A stretch of DNA of 64,000 nucleotides from Mesorhabditis belari (lineage: Eukaryota > Nematoda > Chromadorea > Rhabditida > Rhabditidae), in the NCBI GenBank assembly GCA_958450365.1, contig CAUEEP010000913.1, positions 601,001-665,000 on the forward strand, read 5' to 3'. Under the pieces are notes generated by a model. The model saw nothing but the letters and a program-made list of their open reading frames with translations, ran no database searches and was not told the DNA's origin. Below, piece by piece: positions 23,825 to 35,038 of this stretch. Within the stretch, counting starts at the first letter, position 1; each line of letters begins with the position of its first letter. The position numbers and the translations under genes were made by a program.

Positions 23825-25229
23825 ATGGGACGACCTGATTTCCAAGGAAGATCAAACGGTGGAGGTAGCATTTGCCTACATTTGAGTGAATGATCTGGTT
23901 TTGGAGGCTCCAATCCAGAAATGATTACACTATACAAGATTAGGCATGTTACCTAACTTATTTGCTACCTTCAAGGTTTCCGTGGACCATCAAGGGGAGG
24001 TGTGCAAGGAGCTCGCGGCGGAGGATTCCGAGGAGGCTCTCCGCGTGGAGGATTTGGGGGTGGAAGAGGTGATTTCGGCGGATCTCGAGGGGGAAGAGGC
24101 GATTTCGGCGGATCTCGAGGTGGTTTTTCACCGCGCGGAGGCTCTCGTGGAGGTTATCTCGCCTCGTGGTGGTGATGGCAGGTTGGATTTGTTTCTGGGT
24201 CGTATGATTTAATTTTAGTCGCGGTGGATTCCGAGGAGGCCCACGCGGTCGTGGATCACCCAGAGGAGGACGTGGAGGCGCTGGAGGAATGAGGGGCGGA
24301 AAACGAGTCATCGTTGAGCCTCATCGTTATGAAGGTATTTTATAAAACTAAAATATTTAATAGCTTTCGTTGATGTATTTAGTCCGTTTTATTCGAATTA
24401 TATTAATTTAGGTGTCTTTGTCGTCAAGGGAAAAGAAGACGCCCTCGCTACCATCAACATGGTGACAGGCGAATCGGTTTATGGAGAGAAGAGAGTGTCG
24501 GTGGAAAACGAAGGAACCAGCGTGGAATATCGAGTCTGGAATCCTTTCCGATCCAAATTGGCCGCTGCTATGATGGGAGGCTTGGAGAACACGCACATCA
24601 AGCCTGGAACAAAGCTGCTCTACCTTGGCGCTGCTTCTGGTACTACAGTTTCTCATTGCTCGGATATGGTTGGCCAGGTTTGAATGATCATTGATTGTCT
24701 TTGCAAAATGTATCTTTAGGATGGTATTGTGTATGCGGTTGAATTTTCTCATCGTTCGGGCCGTGACCTTCTCAATGTCGCCAAAAAACGACCAAACATC
24801 GTGCCAATTGTCGAAGACGCCAGACACCCGCACAAATATCGCATGCTTGTTGGTTGGTATTATTAAAATTTAAGCTTCTTTTACTTTTTCTATAATTGTT
24901 TTAATTTTAAGGAATGGTGGACACGATTTTTGCCGATGTTGCTCAACCTGATCAAGCCAGAATTGTCGCCTTGAATGCTCACAAGTATTTTGTACGCATC
25001 ATAAAATTAATAGTTTGTGTTTAGCTTCTTGAAAAATGGCGGGCATGCTGTCATTTCCATCAAAGCCAATTGCATCGACAGTACTGCTCAACCAGAAGCC
25101 GTCTTCGCTGGAGAAGTGAACAAGCTGAAGGAAGAAAAATTCAAGCCTCGCGAACAAGTGACGTTGGAGCCTTACGAACGTGATCATGCCGTCGTCGTTG
25201 CAGAATACAGAGCCAAGGGCAAGAAATAG
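23825..25229 (+). CDS. fib-1: Fibrillarin, rRNA 2'-O-methyltransferase
   Basis: Fibrillarin is the methyltransferase of box C/D snoRNPs in the nucleolus. Seven exons (23825-23864, 23976-24165, 24219-24334, 24412-24677, 24720-24852, 24912-24984, 25025-25229) give about 340 aa. Residues ~10-120 form the Gly/Arg-rich domain ([17 protein letters not shown]). The conserved core starts [20 protein letters not shown], with SAM-binding [18 protein letters not shown], then [31 protein letters not shown] and [17 protein letters not shown]. The end of exon 2 is uncertain: the in-phase donor (GCCTC then gtggtg) gives a normal protein, but a GAR-like SPRGGDG stretch just beyond sits in another frame. RPS16 follows after 207 bp. 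Confidence 0.94.
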
Positions 25230-25436
25230 AAGATTCCAAGCCCCCATGATCTCATGTTGTTGATTTTTTTGTTGGATTTTCATTGACATTTTGTTGTTAT
25301 TGTTACGGTGTGAAATAAATTTTCTATCGGAGGGTAGATCGAACTAATATTGGTTTTTTCCAATGATTATCTTTGAATTAAGTGTGCTTTTTTGTTTTTA
25401 ATTATTGGTTTTTATTAAGTAACTTTCTAGGAAACG
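25230..25436 (+). promoter_or_regulatory. Intercistronic region fib-1/rps-16
   Basis: AATAAA near 25315 is followed by T-rich sequence and AACTTTCTAG six bases before the rps-16 ATG. This is the arrangement expected for a nematode operon with trans-splicing of the second gene. Confidence 0.6.
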
Positions 25437-26013
25437 ATGACTGGGGCCCCACAGGCTGTGCAAACCTATGGAAGAAAAAGGACGGCGACGGCAGTTGCTC
25501 ACTGCAAGAAAGGGCGAGGAGTCTTGAAGGTCAATGGACGCCCAATCGATTGCGTGCAACCACAAGTTCTCCGTATGAAATTGATGGTAAGCTTTTGACG
25601 TTTTAGGTAACTATGTAGAACTAAAGGTACTTAAATCGCTTTTAACCATGAATGTGAGCGATTGACGTGATAATACTTCTCGTTGGAGTTTAAGTTGGCT
25701 AATCCAATCGAATAAATTTGTTGTTTAGGAACCCCTACTTGTCGTCGGCAAGGATCGTTTCCAAGACGTCGATATTCGAGTTCGAGTGAATGGCGGAGGA
25801 AATGTTGCCCAAATCTACGCAATTCGACAAGCCATCGCCAAGGGACTCGTCGCATACTACCAGAAATTTGTGGACGAGCAAAGCAAGAAAGAACTCAAAG
25901 ATCTTTTCGCTGCGTATGACAAATTTTTGCTTGTTTCTGATCCCCGCCGCAGAGAAACTAAGAAATTTGGTGGACCTGGTGCTCGCGCCCGCTACCAAAA
26001 GTCTTACCGTTAA
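25437..26013 (+). CDS. rps-16: 40S ribosomal protein S16 (uS9)
   Basis: Two exons (25437-25586 and 25729-26013) encode 144 aa, the normal family length. Recognisable segments are [60 protein letters not shown] and the C-terminal [20 protein letters not shown] followed by QKSYR, the conserved tail that reaches the P-site tRNA. It lies 207 bp after fibrillarin, a pairing also found in C. elegans, and likely shares its promoter. Confidence 0.97.
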
Positions 26014-26108
26014 ACGCTTTGTTGTTCGAATATATTGTTTTTTCAAATCTTTTCATTTCATTAAATCAAAAATTTACAATACGATTTATTAAAATTAGCT
26101 TTTTTCGG

Positions 26109-26942
26109 CTAGAGGCCAGTCATTTCGGCTAAATCGATTCGGAGAAGTCCATTGATTGGTTGCAATACTTTGTACAAAGCTGGGTCCCCTTGAGAAAATA
26201 ACTAAAATGTCTGGCTTCATTTTGTAAAGAACTTGAAGACCAAAGTGTTAAAACTCACAAGAAGATTGTCCTGTAGGCCTGCGAGAATTGCGCATCATAT
26301 TCATGGCGCCTATTATTGTATAGTAAGAGATGGTAAATCAATATTACCACGACCATATCTCCACATCCTAGGGGGGCTTTTCCATCCCATCCAAGGGTTT
26401 CTTTCCATTAGTGGCTTATACATTTCTTCCACTGGTTGACTATCGATTTCTCTCCAGGTTAAAGCTCTTGATGAACCGAAATTGGCACTATATGGTTGGG
26501 AAATTCTGAAATGATTTTTTCATTTTATGAGCGACAAAGTATCTACCTTCTGAAAATGTTATTTTCCGATCTTCGAATCGAAGGGCGAAATCGATTTCTC
26601 GGCATAGTTGGGTAGCTTTCTTCTTCAATTGGTGGAAGCTCTTCAGTTTCAATTTCGAATGGAGGCAGCGCTTCTGAAAACCTGCATGTTCATTTTTTAG
26701 CAAATCAAACCTGCTGATGTATAGGGTTGATTAATTGCATTTAAATGGTTTAAATCCTCTGGAGCATACGGGTCTGTTGGAAATGTGTTGTAGTGATTAT
26801 TTGTAACTTCAATCGGCCTCAATCGCTCATACCCGTTGCTGCTTCTACAAATTTTGACCAAAAGGATAATCTAAAGAATTCTGTAAGTGGGGATCTAAAG
26901 ACAATATGTATGGGGTTTACTCACTTTAAATAGTAAGTGCAT
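26109..26942 (-). CDS. Unrecognised protein with N-terminal signal-like segment, ~195 aa
   Basis: Six exons (26925-26942, 26711-26870, 26547-26673, 26354-26505, 26259-26309, 26109-26188) join in phase. The N-terminus MHLLFKIILLVKICRSSNG is hydrophobic and could be a signal peptide. The rest is rich in Pro, Glu, Arg and aromatic residues (ALPPFEIETEELPPIEEES, YKPLMERNPWMGWKSPPRMW). It has few Cys and no domain I recognise. A CTGACTTTTCAG acceptor lies about 48 nt upstream of ATG. The first 18-nt exon and the start are the weakest part. It is convergent with rps-16, 95 bp apart. Confidence 0.6.
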
Positions 26943-27364
26943 AATATGCGGTATTGGATAATATAGTGAATAGAGATTATTTGTGATCTGAAAAGTCAGC
27001 TAAAGGGGAAATGGGAGGCTAAAGTGATTGTGGGGCCGTTCGGACATCCGCTCCGACATGACAGCTCCGTTTTCTCCAAATCCCGATCATTGTTTGATTT
27101 CCTTATTTTTGTGCCGTTTTCTTCTTCGGCTTCCCTTTTTGTCGAATACATTAAAAACGTTTATTAAACACCACAAATCAGAAATTTATTTTTTTCGAGT
27201 TGTCTTCCTCTTTCTCATTGCCCCCTTTCTTTTTTGCTTTCCTCCTCTTTGGCTAAAAGAAAAGCAAGTTATAAAAGGTGGATCTTCAATCAAACCTGCT
27301 GATCCTTTTGTGCACCCGGTGAATTTTAGCGACTGATGAAGGTTTATTTGTTTTCTTTTTATTG

Positions 27365-28239
27365 TCAGCGACTTCCTAGGAGATCAAATGTATTCTTAAG
27401 TTTCAAAAATAAAACTTTTGTTCTCTCGTCCGCGGACCCCTTCACCTTTCTTTTATCATCTGTCATCTTCTAGGAAAATTTATTGAAATACAAAAAAAGA
27501 ATGTAACCTTGCTCTCCTTTTTATCCTTCGTTTTCTTGTCATCTTTCTTATCCTCATTTTTCTCATCTTTCCTTTCATCCTTCTTTTCAATGTTTCCTTC
27601 CTAAACAACCTTCAATCATCTACAGAAATAAAAAACTAGCATCAACATCAAGAATTTCGGTAAAGACAGATACAAGCGGATTTTCGACGAGTTTCGGTCC
27701 ATCATCTTTATTTGTTGAATCTGCATGTCTCAGCGTTGGAATGACCTGAAAAGGGTGTGAAAGCGTACGAATAAAAGTAACTGACCGCAACAATATCCTT
27801 TTCTTGTTCCTTGACCGGTTTGCTCTCTTCTTTATTCTTGCTCGATTCTTCTTTTTTCGTTTCTTGGTTATTTTCAGTGAGTGCGGGCGGTGCTGGTGTT
27901 GGAGCCGATTCTGGAGTCACCGGTACGACTCGTTTTTCTGAAAAAAATGCATAAAAGTTTATGCATTAGGCAACAACATTAGGTTTATTAATTTAAAAAT
28001 ATCTATTAAAAAAACAAAAATATACCTGTAGAAAAGATGGTTTTCCGTTGCTGCGAATTCGTGTTTATTGTATTCGTATTTGTCGTGGTCGCTCGGTTAG
28101 TATTCTGAATGTAGTTAAATTTGTAACAATCCTAAAACAAACAAACCTTTTGCTTGTTACACATAATAATTAGAAGGGCAAATGTGGTGTTGAAGAGAAA
28201 TGAAAAATGGAAACAAATGGATGACCATAGAAGATCCAT
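27365..28239 (-). CDS. Unrecognised lysine/glutamate-rich protein with N-terminal hydrophobic segment, ~206 aa
   Basis: Six exons (28147-28239, 28026-28104, 27786-27937, 27647-27745, 27508-27600, 27365-27469) join in phase. Residues ~5-27 are hydrophobic (SSICFHFSFLFNTTFALLII), either a signal peptide or anchor. The remainder is low-complexity: TTTNTNTINTNSQQ, APTPAPPAL, and a highly charged stretch of Lys, Glu and Asp (EKKDERKDEKNEDKKDDKK). The start at 28239 is chosen because CTTCATCTTCAG ends 3 bases before it; an internal ATG at 28164 would drop the hydrophobic segment. AATAAA follows the stop. No function can be assigned. Confidence 0.6.
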
Positions 28240-28878
28240 TGACTGAAGATGAAGTGAATGACGCGTATAAAATGAAACATTCCTGGAAAGTAGAAAATTA
28301 TTGAAGCTCTTTAATTTCAAAGTGAAATAGTTGTACGCAAATTTGCAAAAGCACAAATTTACAGAGACAGAGAATTCTTCAAAACTATGGTAACTGGAAT
28401 TTGTGTAAGCACTAGACTTACTAAGCTTACTAAGCACCGAATCTTTCTTTATCCACTTTTTATCTAACCCTTCCAATATAAAAAGTTTCGTTCAATCTCC
28501 AAATACTCAATCCTAATTTTTCCGCGGCAAAAGCAAAAGCTTTTGAAGAATAATGAGAAGTCAAAGAAAAAAAAAAGGAAATAAGAGAAAGTTGTGATGG
28601 AAAATGGGGGCGTCACGCTGAGTATTGAAAATATTATGGACTGGACTGAATGAGGAAAAGAGGAAAGGAAAAGGAAAGGTTAGGGGAAAGGTTTTTCGAT
28701 TCATTTCCACCCTAGACACCTTTCATTTTAAAGTTAAAATTTAAACTTAAGTCGTTTGTTTGTGCGTATTTTTGATTATCGTAAACTGCGGAAGTTAATG
28801 GTTTTTAGATTTCAACGACCATCAAGCTTCTATCATAGCATTCAATACCGTTTTGCGGGTTCAGTAATAGAAAATTTT

Positions 28879-29398
28879 AATATTTTTCTATGGTGGATTC
28901 TTAGGTTTGACGAAAAACGTTTTTTTTTGCCTTTTTTATAGAACCTCAACGTTGGCAGTCAGGAGTTGCTTGGCGCGGCATTTTTAGCGGCTTATCATTT
29001 CCAGAAAACGTCAAAGATTGAGCATGTCTTTGCATGTTTTTGTTTTTCTTTCTTTTAAACATTATCAAACGAATCGGAAGGCAACGTGGCACTCAATTAG
29101 GCAAATTTTTGCTATTTTGGGAATCTTGGTTTCACATGGGCTTACGCTTATGCGTTTTACTTATCAAAATCTGACTCTGCGTACCAAACTTTTTCATTTT
29201 TCAGTTTCTTTTAAATGTGAATCTTTAACCTTTAGGTAAATGTAACCTAATAAAACTAAATTTAGCGCTGAAACGTTCATGATCATCAAAATTTTTGTTA
29301 AATCCTTCAAAAACAAGTGCCGCGCCAAACACCTTCTGACTGCCCAGGCAGAGAAACGTTTTTTCGTCAAACCTAAGAATCCAGCATAGAAAAATATT
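28879..29398. repeat. Foldback repeat, ~0.5 kb
   Basis: AATATTTTTCTATG...GGATTCTTAGGTTTGACGAAAAACG at the left end is matched by its reverse complement ending at 29398. A GGCAGTCAGGAG/CTTCTGACTGCC pair follows further in. The arms are imperfect. Confidence 0.7.
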
Positions 29399-29450
29399 CC
29401 CATCTAACCATCATATTTAAATTTTTTATTAAAACAAAGCGTGAGATGAT

Positions 29451-30155
29451 TGCACATCTGACAAGGGAAGAGTCCAAACCGAGCGGACGATTTCGCTACG
29501 CCGCTGAGATGCAAACGCTTGCAAAGTTTGAGCGTCTAATCGGGAAATAGGGACGCACGAATAAAGTTGAGTCGAATCAAGTCACCACTAAAGATCTATC
29601 TTTATATATGTTGTAGCCGTTTACGAAATTCAGCCGCTAACGAATGAGGGTATTTCCGGGCATCCCTCAAGGATGTCGGCTCTTTCCCGTCCCATCAAAC
29701 GTGACCGGAGGGTGTGGAGGTAGATGTGCGCGCCCTTAATCTCATATTTTCTTTTTTGACCCTGGTTCGGATTTGAGTGTCACCTGTTCTTAAAAATTAT
29801 TATTGGACATTCTAAAATAAATAAAGTGTTTTTAAAGGTTTAGCGAAAGAAAACATAAAAAAAATTTTACAACTCGATCCGAACCAGGGTCAAAAAAGCA
29901 AAAGTGAGGTTAAGAGCGCGCACATCTACCTCCACACTATCCCGTCACGTTTGATGGGACGTGAAAGAGCCCATATATCCCCGAGGTTTCCCGAGTAGAC
30001 CCCCAAACTTTGCAAGCGTTTTTCTTGTGAACCATTGAGAATGAGCAAAAAATAAATAAAGCATCGTGCTCCCCAAGCTCGATAGGTGTTTGCATCTCAG
30101 CGGCGTAACGAAATCGTCCGGTCAGTTCGGACCATTCACTTGTGAGTGCTGCATT
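29451..30155. repeat. Foldback repeat, ~0.7 kb with nested inverted arms
   Basis: The outer arms contain GACGATTTCGCTACGCCGCT and, inverted, AGCGGCGTAACGAAATCGTC. The inner arms contain GAGGTAGATGTGCGCGC and TTGACCCTGGTTCGGAT with reverse complements near 29880-29935. No coding frame was seen. Confidence 0.75.
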
Positions 30156-30712
30156 ACACTTAAAACCAAGTCCGGATAATTATAGAACACCCTGTAGATT
30201 GGGTAATATACTCAACGTAGGTCTCACAACCCTGAAAATTATTTAGCCCGTTATTTAGCCTGCATTCAAGAGTTGTCAATCGAAATTTGACTAAAAACTC
30301 AATTCATTGACAGTTCTCGTTTCATTTGTTGGAAATCTCTTTGACACAAAAAGACAAAGAATTCCGAGAAAAGGGGGGCCCATTGCATTCCGGTTTTTAA
30401 TGAATAAGATCAGGTTCGTTAGGTGGTTGGAAAGAGATCGAGAAAAGAAAAGGGTGTTTGTTTTTGGATAGTCCCTTCTGTTTGTGGGTGAGTGTGGGGT
30501 GGATGGATGGGTGGTGGGACCTTCCCTCTCCTTTCTCCCTTTCCCTTTCCCTTTCCCCGTCATTGTCTTTTCTTTCATTTATCTCCGTCAAACTCTTTCC
30601 CTTTCGAGTGCCATTGCCCATTTCTAAGCCCATCATTTGTTTTTTTTCTTTAGTTCACGTAACGAAACTTGATTCCGGAATTGTTCTTTTCTTTTGATGA
30701 TTTTACGAAGTA

Positions 30713-31249
30713 CAGGGTCCGCCAAAAGTTCCCGTACTTGTATTTTCTGCACTATTTCTGGTTTTCCCATACAAATTTCCATCAAAGGAAATAACTCTAA
30801 CAGTGCCCTGTAACTGTGCCCTGTAACTGTGCCCTGTAACTGTGCCCTGTAACTGTGCCCTGTAACTGTACCCTGTAACTGTGCCCTGTAACTGTGCCCT
30901 GTAACTGTGCCCTGTAACTGTGCCCTGTAACTGTGCCCTGTAACTGTGCCCTGTAACTGTGCCCTGTAACTGTGCCCTGTAACTGTGCCCTGTAACTGTG
31001 CCCTGTAACTGTGCCCTGTAACTGTGCCCTGTAACTGTGCCCTGTAACTGTGCGACCAAAGCGTCCCTGAGCGGACCCTCTTCTCAATCACTTCTCTTAA
31101 ATAGTGTTGCACTTATAAATTAACCAGAAACGTTTTCTAAATCAGTTTTTCGCGAGGAATTCGAATTTCTTACTTTTAAAATCGTATCTTTTATCTAAAA
31201 TTACCAAAAATGCAGAAAATACAAGTACGGGAACTTTTGGCGCACCCTG
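30713..31249. mobile_element. Tc1/mariner-type MITE carrying a minisatellite
   Basis: Terminal inverted repeats CAGGGTCCGCCAAAAGTTCC and, inverted, GGAACTTTTGGCGCACCCTG are flanked by TA on both sides. The ends extend to about 38 bp with the shared GTACTTGTATTTTCTGC. The middle is a 13-bp tandem array. There is no transposase. Confidence 0.85.
30803..31052. repeat. 13-bp minisatellite, ~19 copies
   Basis: The unit is GTGCCCTGTAACT, almost perfectly repeated, with one visible variant (GTACCCTGTAACT) near 30866. Since 13 is not a multiple of 3, all frames stay open and give period-13 peptides. Those open frames are not genes. Confidence 0.95.
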
Positions 31250-32262
31250 TAGATACAAAGTAAATCCAAAGATCTTCCTATCAGTCTAATACTCAACTCA
31301 ACCTTGAGATTATCTTGATTACTAGCTTGAGAACAACTAACATCTACATTTAATTAACAACATTACTAGTTTGAGAACAATTAACAAACTCAAAGTCTGT
31401 ATCAAAACATTGCAAACCAATAGTACCATCAAAGATGTTTCAAACTGGAATTTTCTAAACTAGGTCAACTTTAAGTCAAGCTAAGCTAGCCCAGATCGAA
31501 TTCTAGACTCGATCCAGGCCAACACTAATTAATTAAATGATACCAGAGAGTTCGCACGAATAAAGTTGAGTCGAATCAAGTCCCCACTAAAGATCTATCT
31601 TTATATACATCCAAACTTATCTTTTCTTTATTCAAACATCTGTATATCTTCACTTCTGCAAATTGGTTCAATTTCCCGATTCTTCAAAGCTTTTCCAAAG
31701 AGTTTCTTTCTCTTTTTTCTTTTCCTCCACACTTCACAAAACATCAATTTCTCTTTTTGTGAGTCAAAGCTTGACCCGCCAATCACATCGATTGTTTTCT
31801 GAGGGAAGACGAGCTTTCTTTTCGTTCTTCAACTGGTTATTATATTTCTTTTCTCATTCAATTGTTGATGAAAATAAAGAAAAGAGAAAAAGAAAGGCCA
31901 TCTGCCATTTTTCCTTTTCTTTCTTTCCTTTTCATTCAAAGATTCTCAATCAATTGCTTTTCTTTTCTTCAAGATGATTTATCTCAGTTTTGTCAGCTGT
32001 TCGAGATTTCAAATCTTTTTATTTTTAATAAAAGTTGAATAAGTCTGTAACAATTAACTTTTATCGTTTATGTCAATTGACTGAAAGAGTTCATTACCTG
32101 TAAAGCTATTATTAAAGCTATACCTGTAAAGCTATTGTATCATGACTTATGAGAAAGACTGAAGGCTATTGTAGCGGATTAGGTACATCCTGGATTCTGA
32201 TCTATTTCTGATTTATTACAGGCTGGAACTTGTAAGAATGTAAGAACAGTAGGTGTTAAAGC

Positions 32263-32484
32263 TGTTCATTTGTCTGTCTGATTGTCAATAGGTGTCTAAG
32301 GGAAAAACGAGATTTGATCACTTCAATGGCTACTTTTTCAGAATTTCTTGTCAAAAAAAGGTAGAATTTTTCAAGCTGTCTTTTGATTTGAAAAATCGTT
32401 GAAAAGGTTGCTGTTGAAGTGATTAAATCTCATTTTTCCGTTGTACACCTATTGACAATCGGACGGAAAATGAACAGGTCTAGT
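32263..32484. mobile_element. Foldback/MITE family 2 (second copy)
   Basis: GTCTGATTGTCAATAGGTGT and the inverted ACACCTATTGACAATCGGAC form the arms, with an internal TTTGATCACTTCAA/TTGAAGTGATTAAA pair. The end sequence CGGAAAATG(A)ACA(G)GTCTAGT resembles the copy at 8738-8950. Confidence 0.7.
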
Positions 32485-33118
32485 AGGCATGATGCTTGCT
32501 AGCATTAATTGTCCTTCGGTGATGCTCTAAAGTTGTTAGATACAGTAGTAGGGTTATGGTTTTCTTAACAAGTTTCAAAGCTGCAAAACCGAAAATGTTT
32601 CGGAGAGCAGAATTCTGGAAGAAATTGTGTGTATGGAAAGGGGGAGTGAAGTTATATAACGAGACCCGAGAGAATTCGTTTTCGATGTGTCGTTTGGGGA
32701 AAAAGAGTAAAATGAAAGAAGAAGAAGCAAAGAAAAGAGTCCCCCCCCCATTTCCTCTATTTCACGCGTTTCTCGTTTCTCCTCTTTATCCCAATCGAAT
32801 ATTATTGGGTGTGTGTTTGGTGGTTGTTGTCTGATGAATTGAAATCTCTCTCTTTTCTCTCTTCTCTCTTCAACAGCAAACATTTCATCTATTCTTTCAT
32901 CGTCCAAAAGACCCATTTTAGACGACCAAATTTTACCTAATATTGGACTAAATCTGAATAATTCAATGATTTTATGATATGCTATCTGATCAGATCAACC
33001 AAGAACCGATAATCGTGTCCATTGCGAAGTGTCCCTTCACTTACCATTGCTTCATCTTTTCTTGTCTTTTTTTTTCATTCCAAAATCTTTCCCGCATAAT
33101 TCGACAGCTGTTACTCGT

Positions 33119-33203
33119 CAATTTCTTTTCTTTCTTTCTTTTCTTTCTTTCTTTTCTTTCTTTCTTTCCTTTCTTTCTTTCTTTTCTTTCTTTCTTTCTT
33201 TCC
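33119..33203. repeat. (TTTC)n polypyrimidine tract
   Basis: About 80 bp of TTTC/TTTTC repeats. Confidence 0.9.
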
Positions 33204-33734
33204 CCCATTCATTGTTTTTCTTCTCTTTTTTTCCTTTTCACACATTTTCCCATTCTTTTCTCTTCATCCAATTTCCCCATTCATTTGTTGTCTTCTTACT
33301 TTTCAATTATATTATTTTGATCCGAAAATAATTTGTTTCCAGAACTGATTCTCTTTTCGTGTTTCAACCATTCTATTACACTTCGAAAAGTGCTATATGG
33401 CTGAAATTTAATTTCACAAGCTACTCGATGAGATTATCAATATCAAATCGATATCGATAAGTATCAAAATTTCTTTTGCCAGTGTTTCCTAAATACCATA
33501 ATCTTATATAACTATAAAATAACAAACCATACAGTAATTATGAAACTAGAGACGCTTCTGTGTGCTCTTTAAAATCACTTTAAAAAGCGGTTACACTTTT
33601 TTTAAAATTGTCCAGACTGAGAAATTTTCCCAACAAGTTTTCTTAAATACAAGATTTCGGTCACTTTTTAGCAAAAGTTAGGTTACGGTATAAAGGGCAA
33701 AAATACGAAAGATACCAATTGCCGTAGTTCCAAC

Positions 33735-34012
33735 TACCGTAAATACTGTAATAATACCCCACCCCCTCGTACAGTCGCGTAGTCGCAAAAGTTTTTTAGT
33801 ATTTTTAGTATTTCATTTTTTCAAAGCGCCCGTACTTTCAAAAAATGCGTCTTTGGTATCAAAAAATAGCCCTGAAATTCAGGGCTATTTTTTGATACCT
33901 AAGCGGGCATTGTAGCATAAACCAGTGTCGAGAAAAACTCGTTCAAAGCTAGACTACGCAACACTCCGCACCGTCATTATGGAGGTGGGGTACTATTACA
34001 GTATTTACGGTA
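33735..34012. mobile_element. TA-flanked MITE, family 1
   Basis: TA-CCGTAAATACTGTAATAATA at the left and TATTACAGTATTTACGG-TA at the right. It is nearly identical to 7556-7824, including the internal 'TTTGGTATCAAAAAATAGCC' palindrome. Confidence 0.85.
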
Positions 34013-34858
34013 TGATTTTTTGCTATTCTTACAAGTTCCATCCTTTAATCAATCAGAAATGAAATACAATAATCCAGAATGTTATTGTACTTTGTTAGCA
34101 AATGTACTTTGTTAGCAATTTGAATCTACAGCATCTAGCACTAATGCTAGATCGATGGGGTTGCGTGGATAAATTTGATGTTAAATCCAAAGACCTATTA
34201 CTAATGGATCCGTTAATCCACGTACTAGTTCTCTAACAAATAGCAGAAGATTAACTCTAGAATGTGATTGAATTAAAGTATTCAAATCGGCCTCAGCTTA
34301 TGTATCATTATGTATCAATGACTTTCCTTTATCCCTCTTATGTACACCCTTTTTCAAATCTAAAAATAGATGATCTTTTCCTTTTCAAATAGTGATTTCT
34401 CCCCGTCTACGGAGAAGATTTTCCCTTCTCGTTTCCACCAAAAACAAACATTTCCCCTCTCACCCTTTTCTTTTTTTTTTTCAAAACGACGTTTGTCCAA
34501 AACTTCTTCCTTTTTTCTCCTTTTCCCCCCATCATCTCCAAATTTCGTTGTGTATTGATATGTTATATATTATTTTTAAAAGTTAATTCATAAATGATTC
34601 TTTAGACTACTATACTTAAGCATTACGATATGAAAATAATAAATTTTCTATGTGCCAATGCCTAAGCCAAAATTGATCGGTTATAACCCTAAAGTTACTC
34701 TACTTTAGCCAATTCTATTAACACTACTCTATTATTGTTAACTCTAAATCTAAGAATTGACTTTAACAAACATTTCGAGCTTTAGGATCAAGTAGATTTT
34801 TTAGACTGATAAAATGAATTCAGAAGAAAAAGAAAAATAGAAGCAGATAAAATTTTCT

Positions 34859-35038
34859 TTATAAAGTCGAACCTCGTTAGTGAACACCTCGATAGTGAAC
34901 TAACCTCGATAGTAACCAGTTTTTAGTAACCAGTTTTTTTTAGAAACCCTCTGAATTGATTTAATACTAATCAAACCTCGACAGTGAACGGTATATAACT
35001 CAGAATCCCTTCCATAGTTCGAGGTTCGACTTTATATT
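34859..35038. mobile_element. Short inverted-repeat element
   Basis: Ends TATAAAGTCGAACCTCG and CGAGGTTCGACTTTATA are exact reverse complements, 180 bp apart. The interior has repeated CCTCGATAGTGAAC-like units. Confidence 0.75.

Noticed and set aside
30803..31052. CRISPR-like array
   Set aside because: Units are contiguous 13-mers without spacers, in a eukaryotic genome.
30633..31112. Open frames of 96-159 aa on the minus strand with TGHSYRAQLQG repeats
   Set aside because: They are the 13-bp minisatellite read in all frames. No start context, splice signals or homology.
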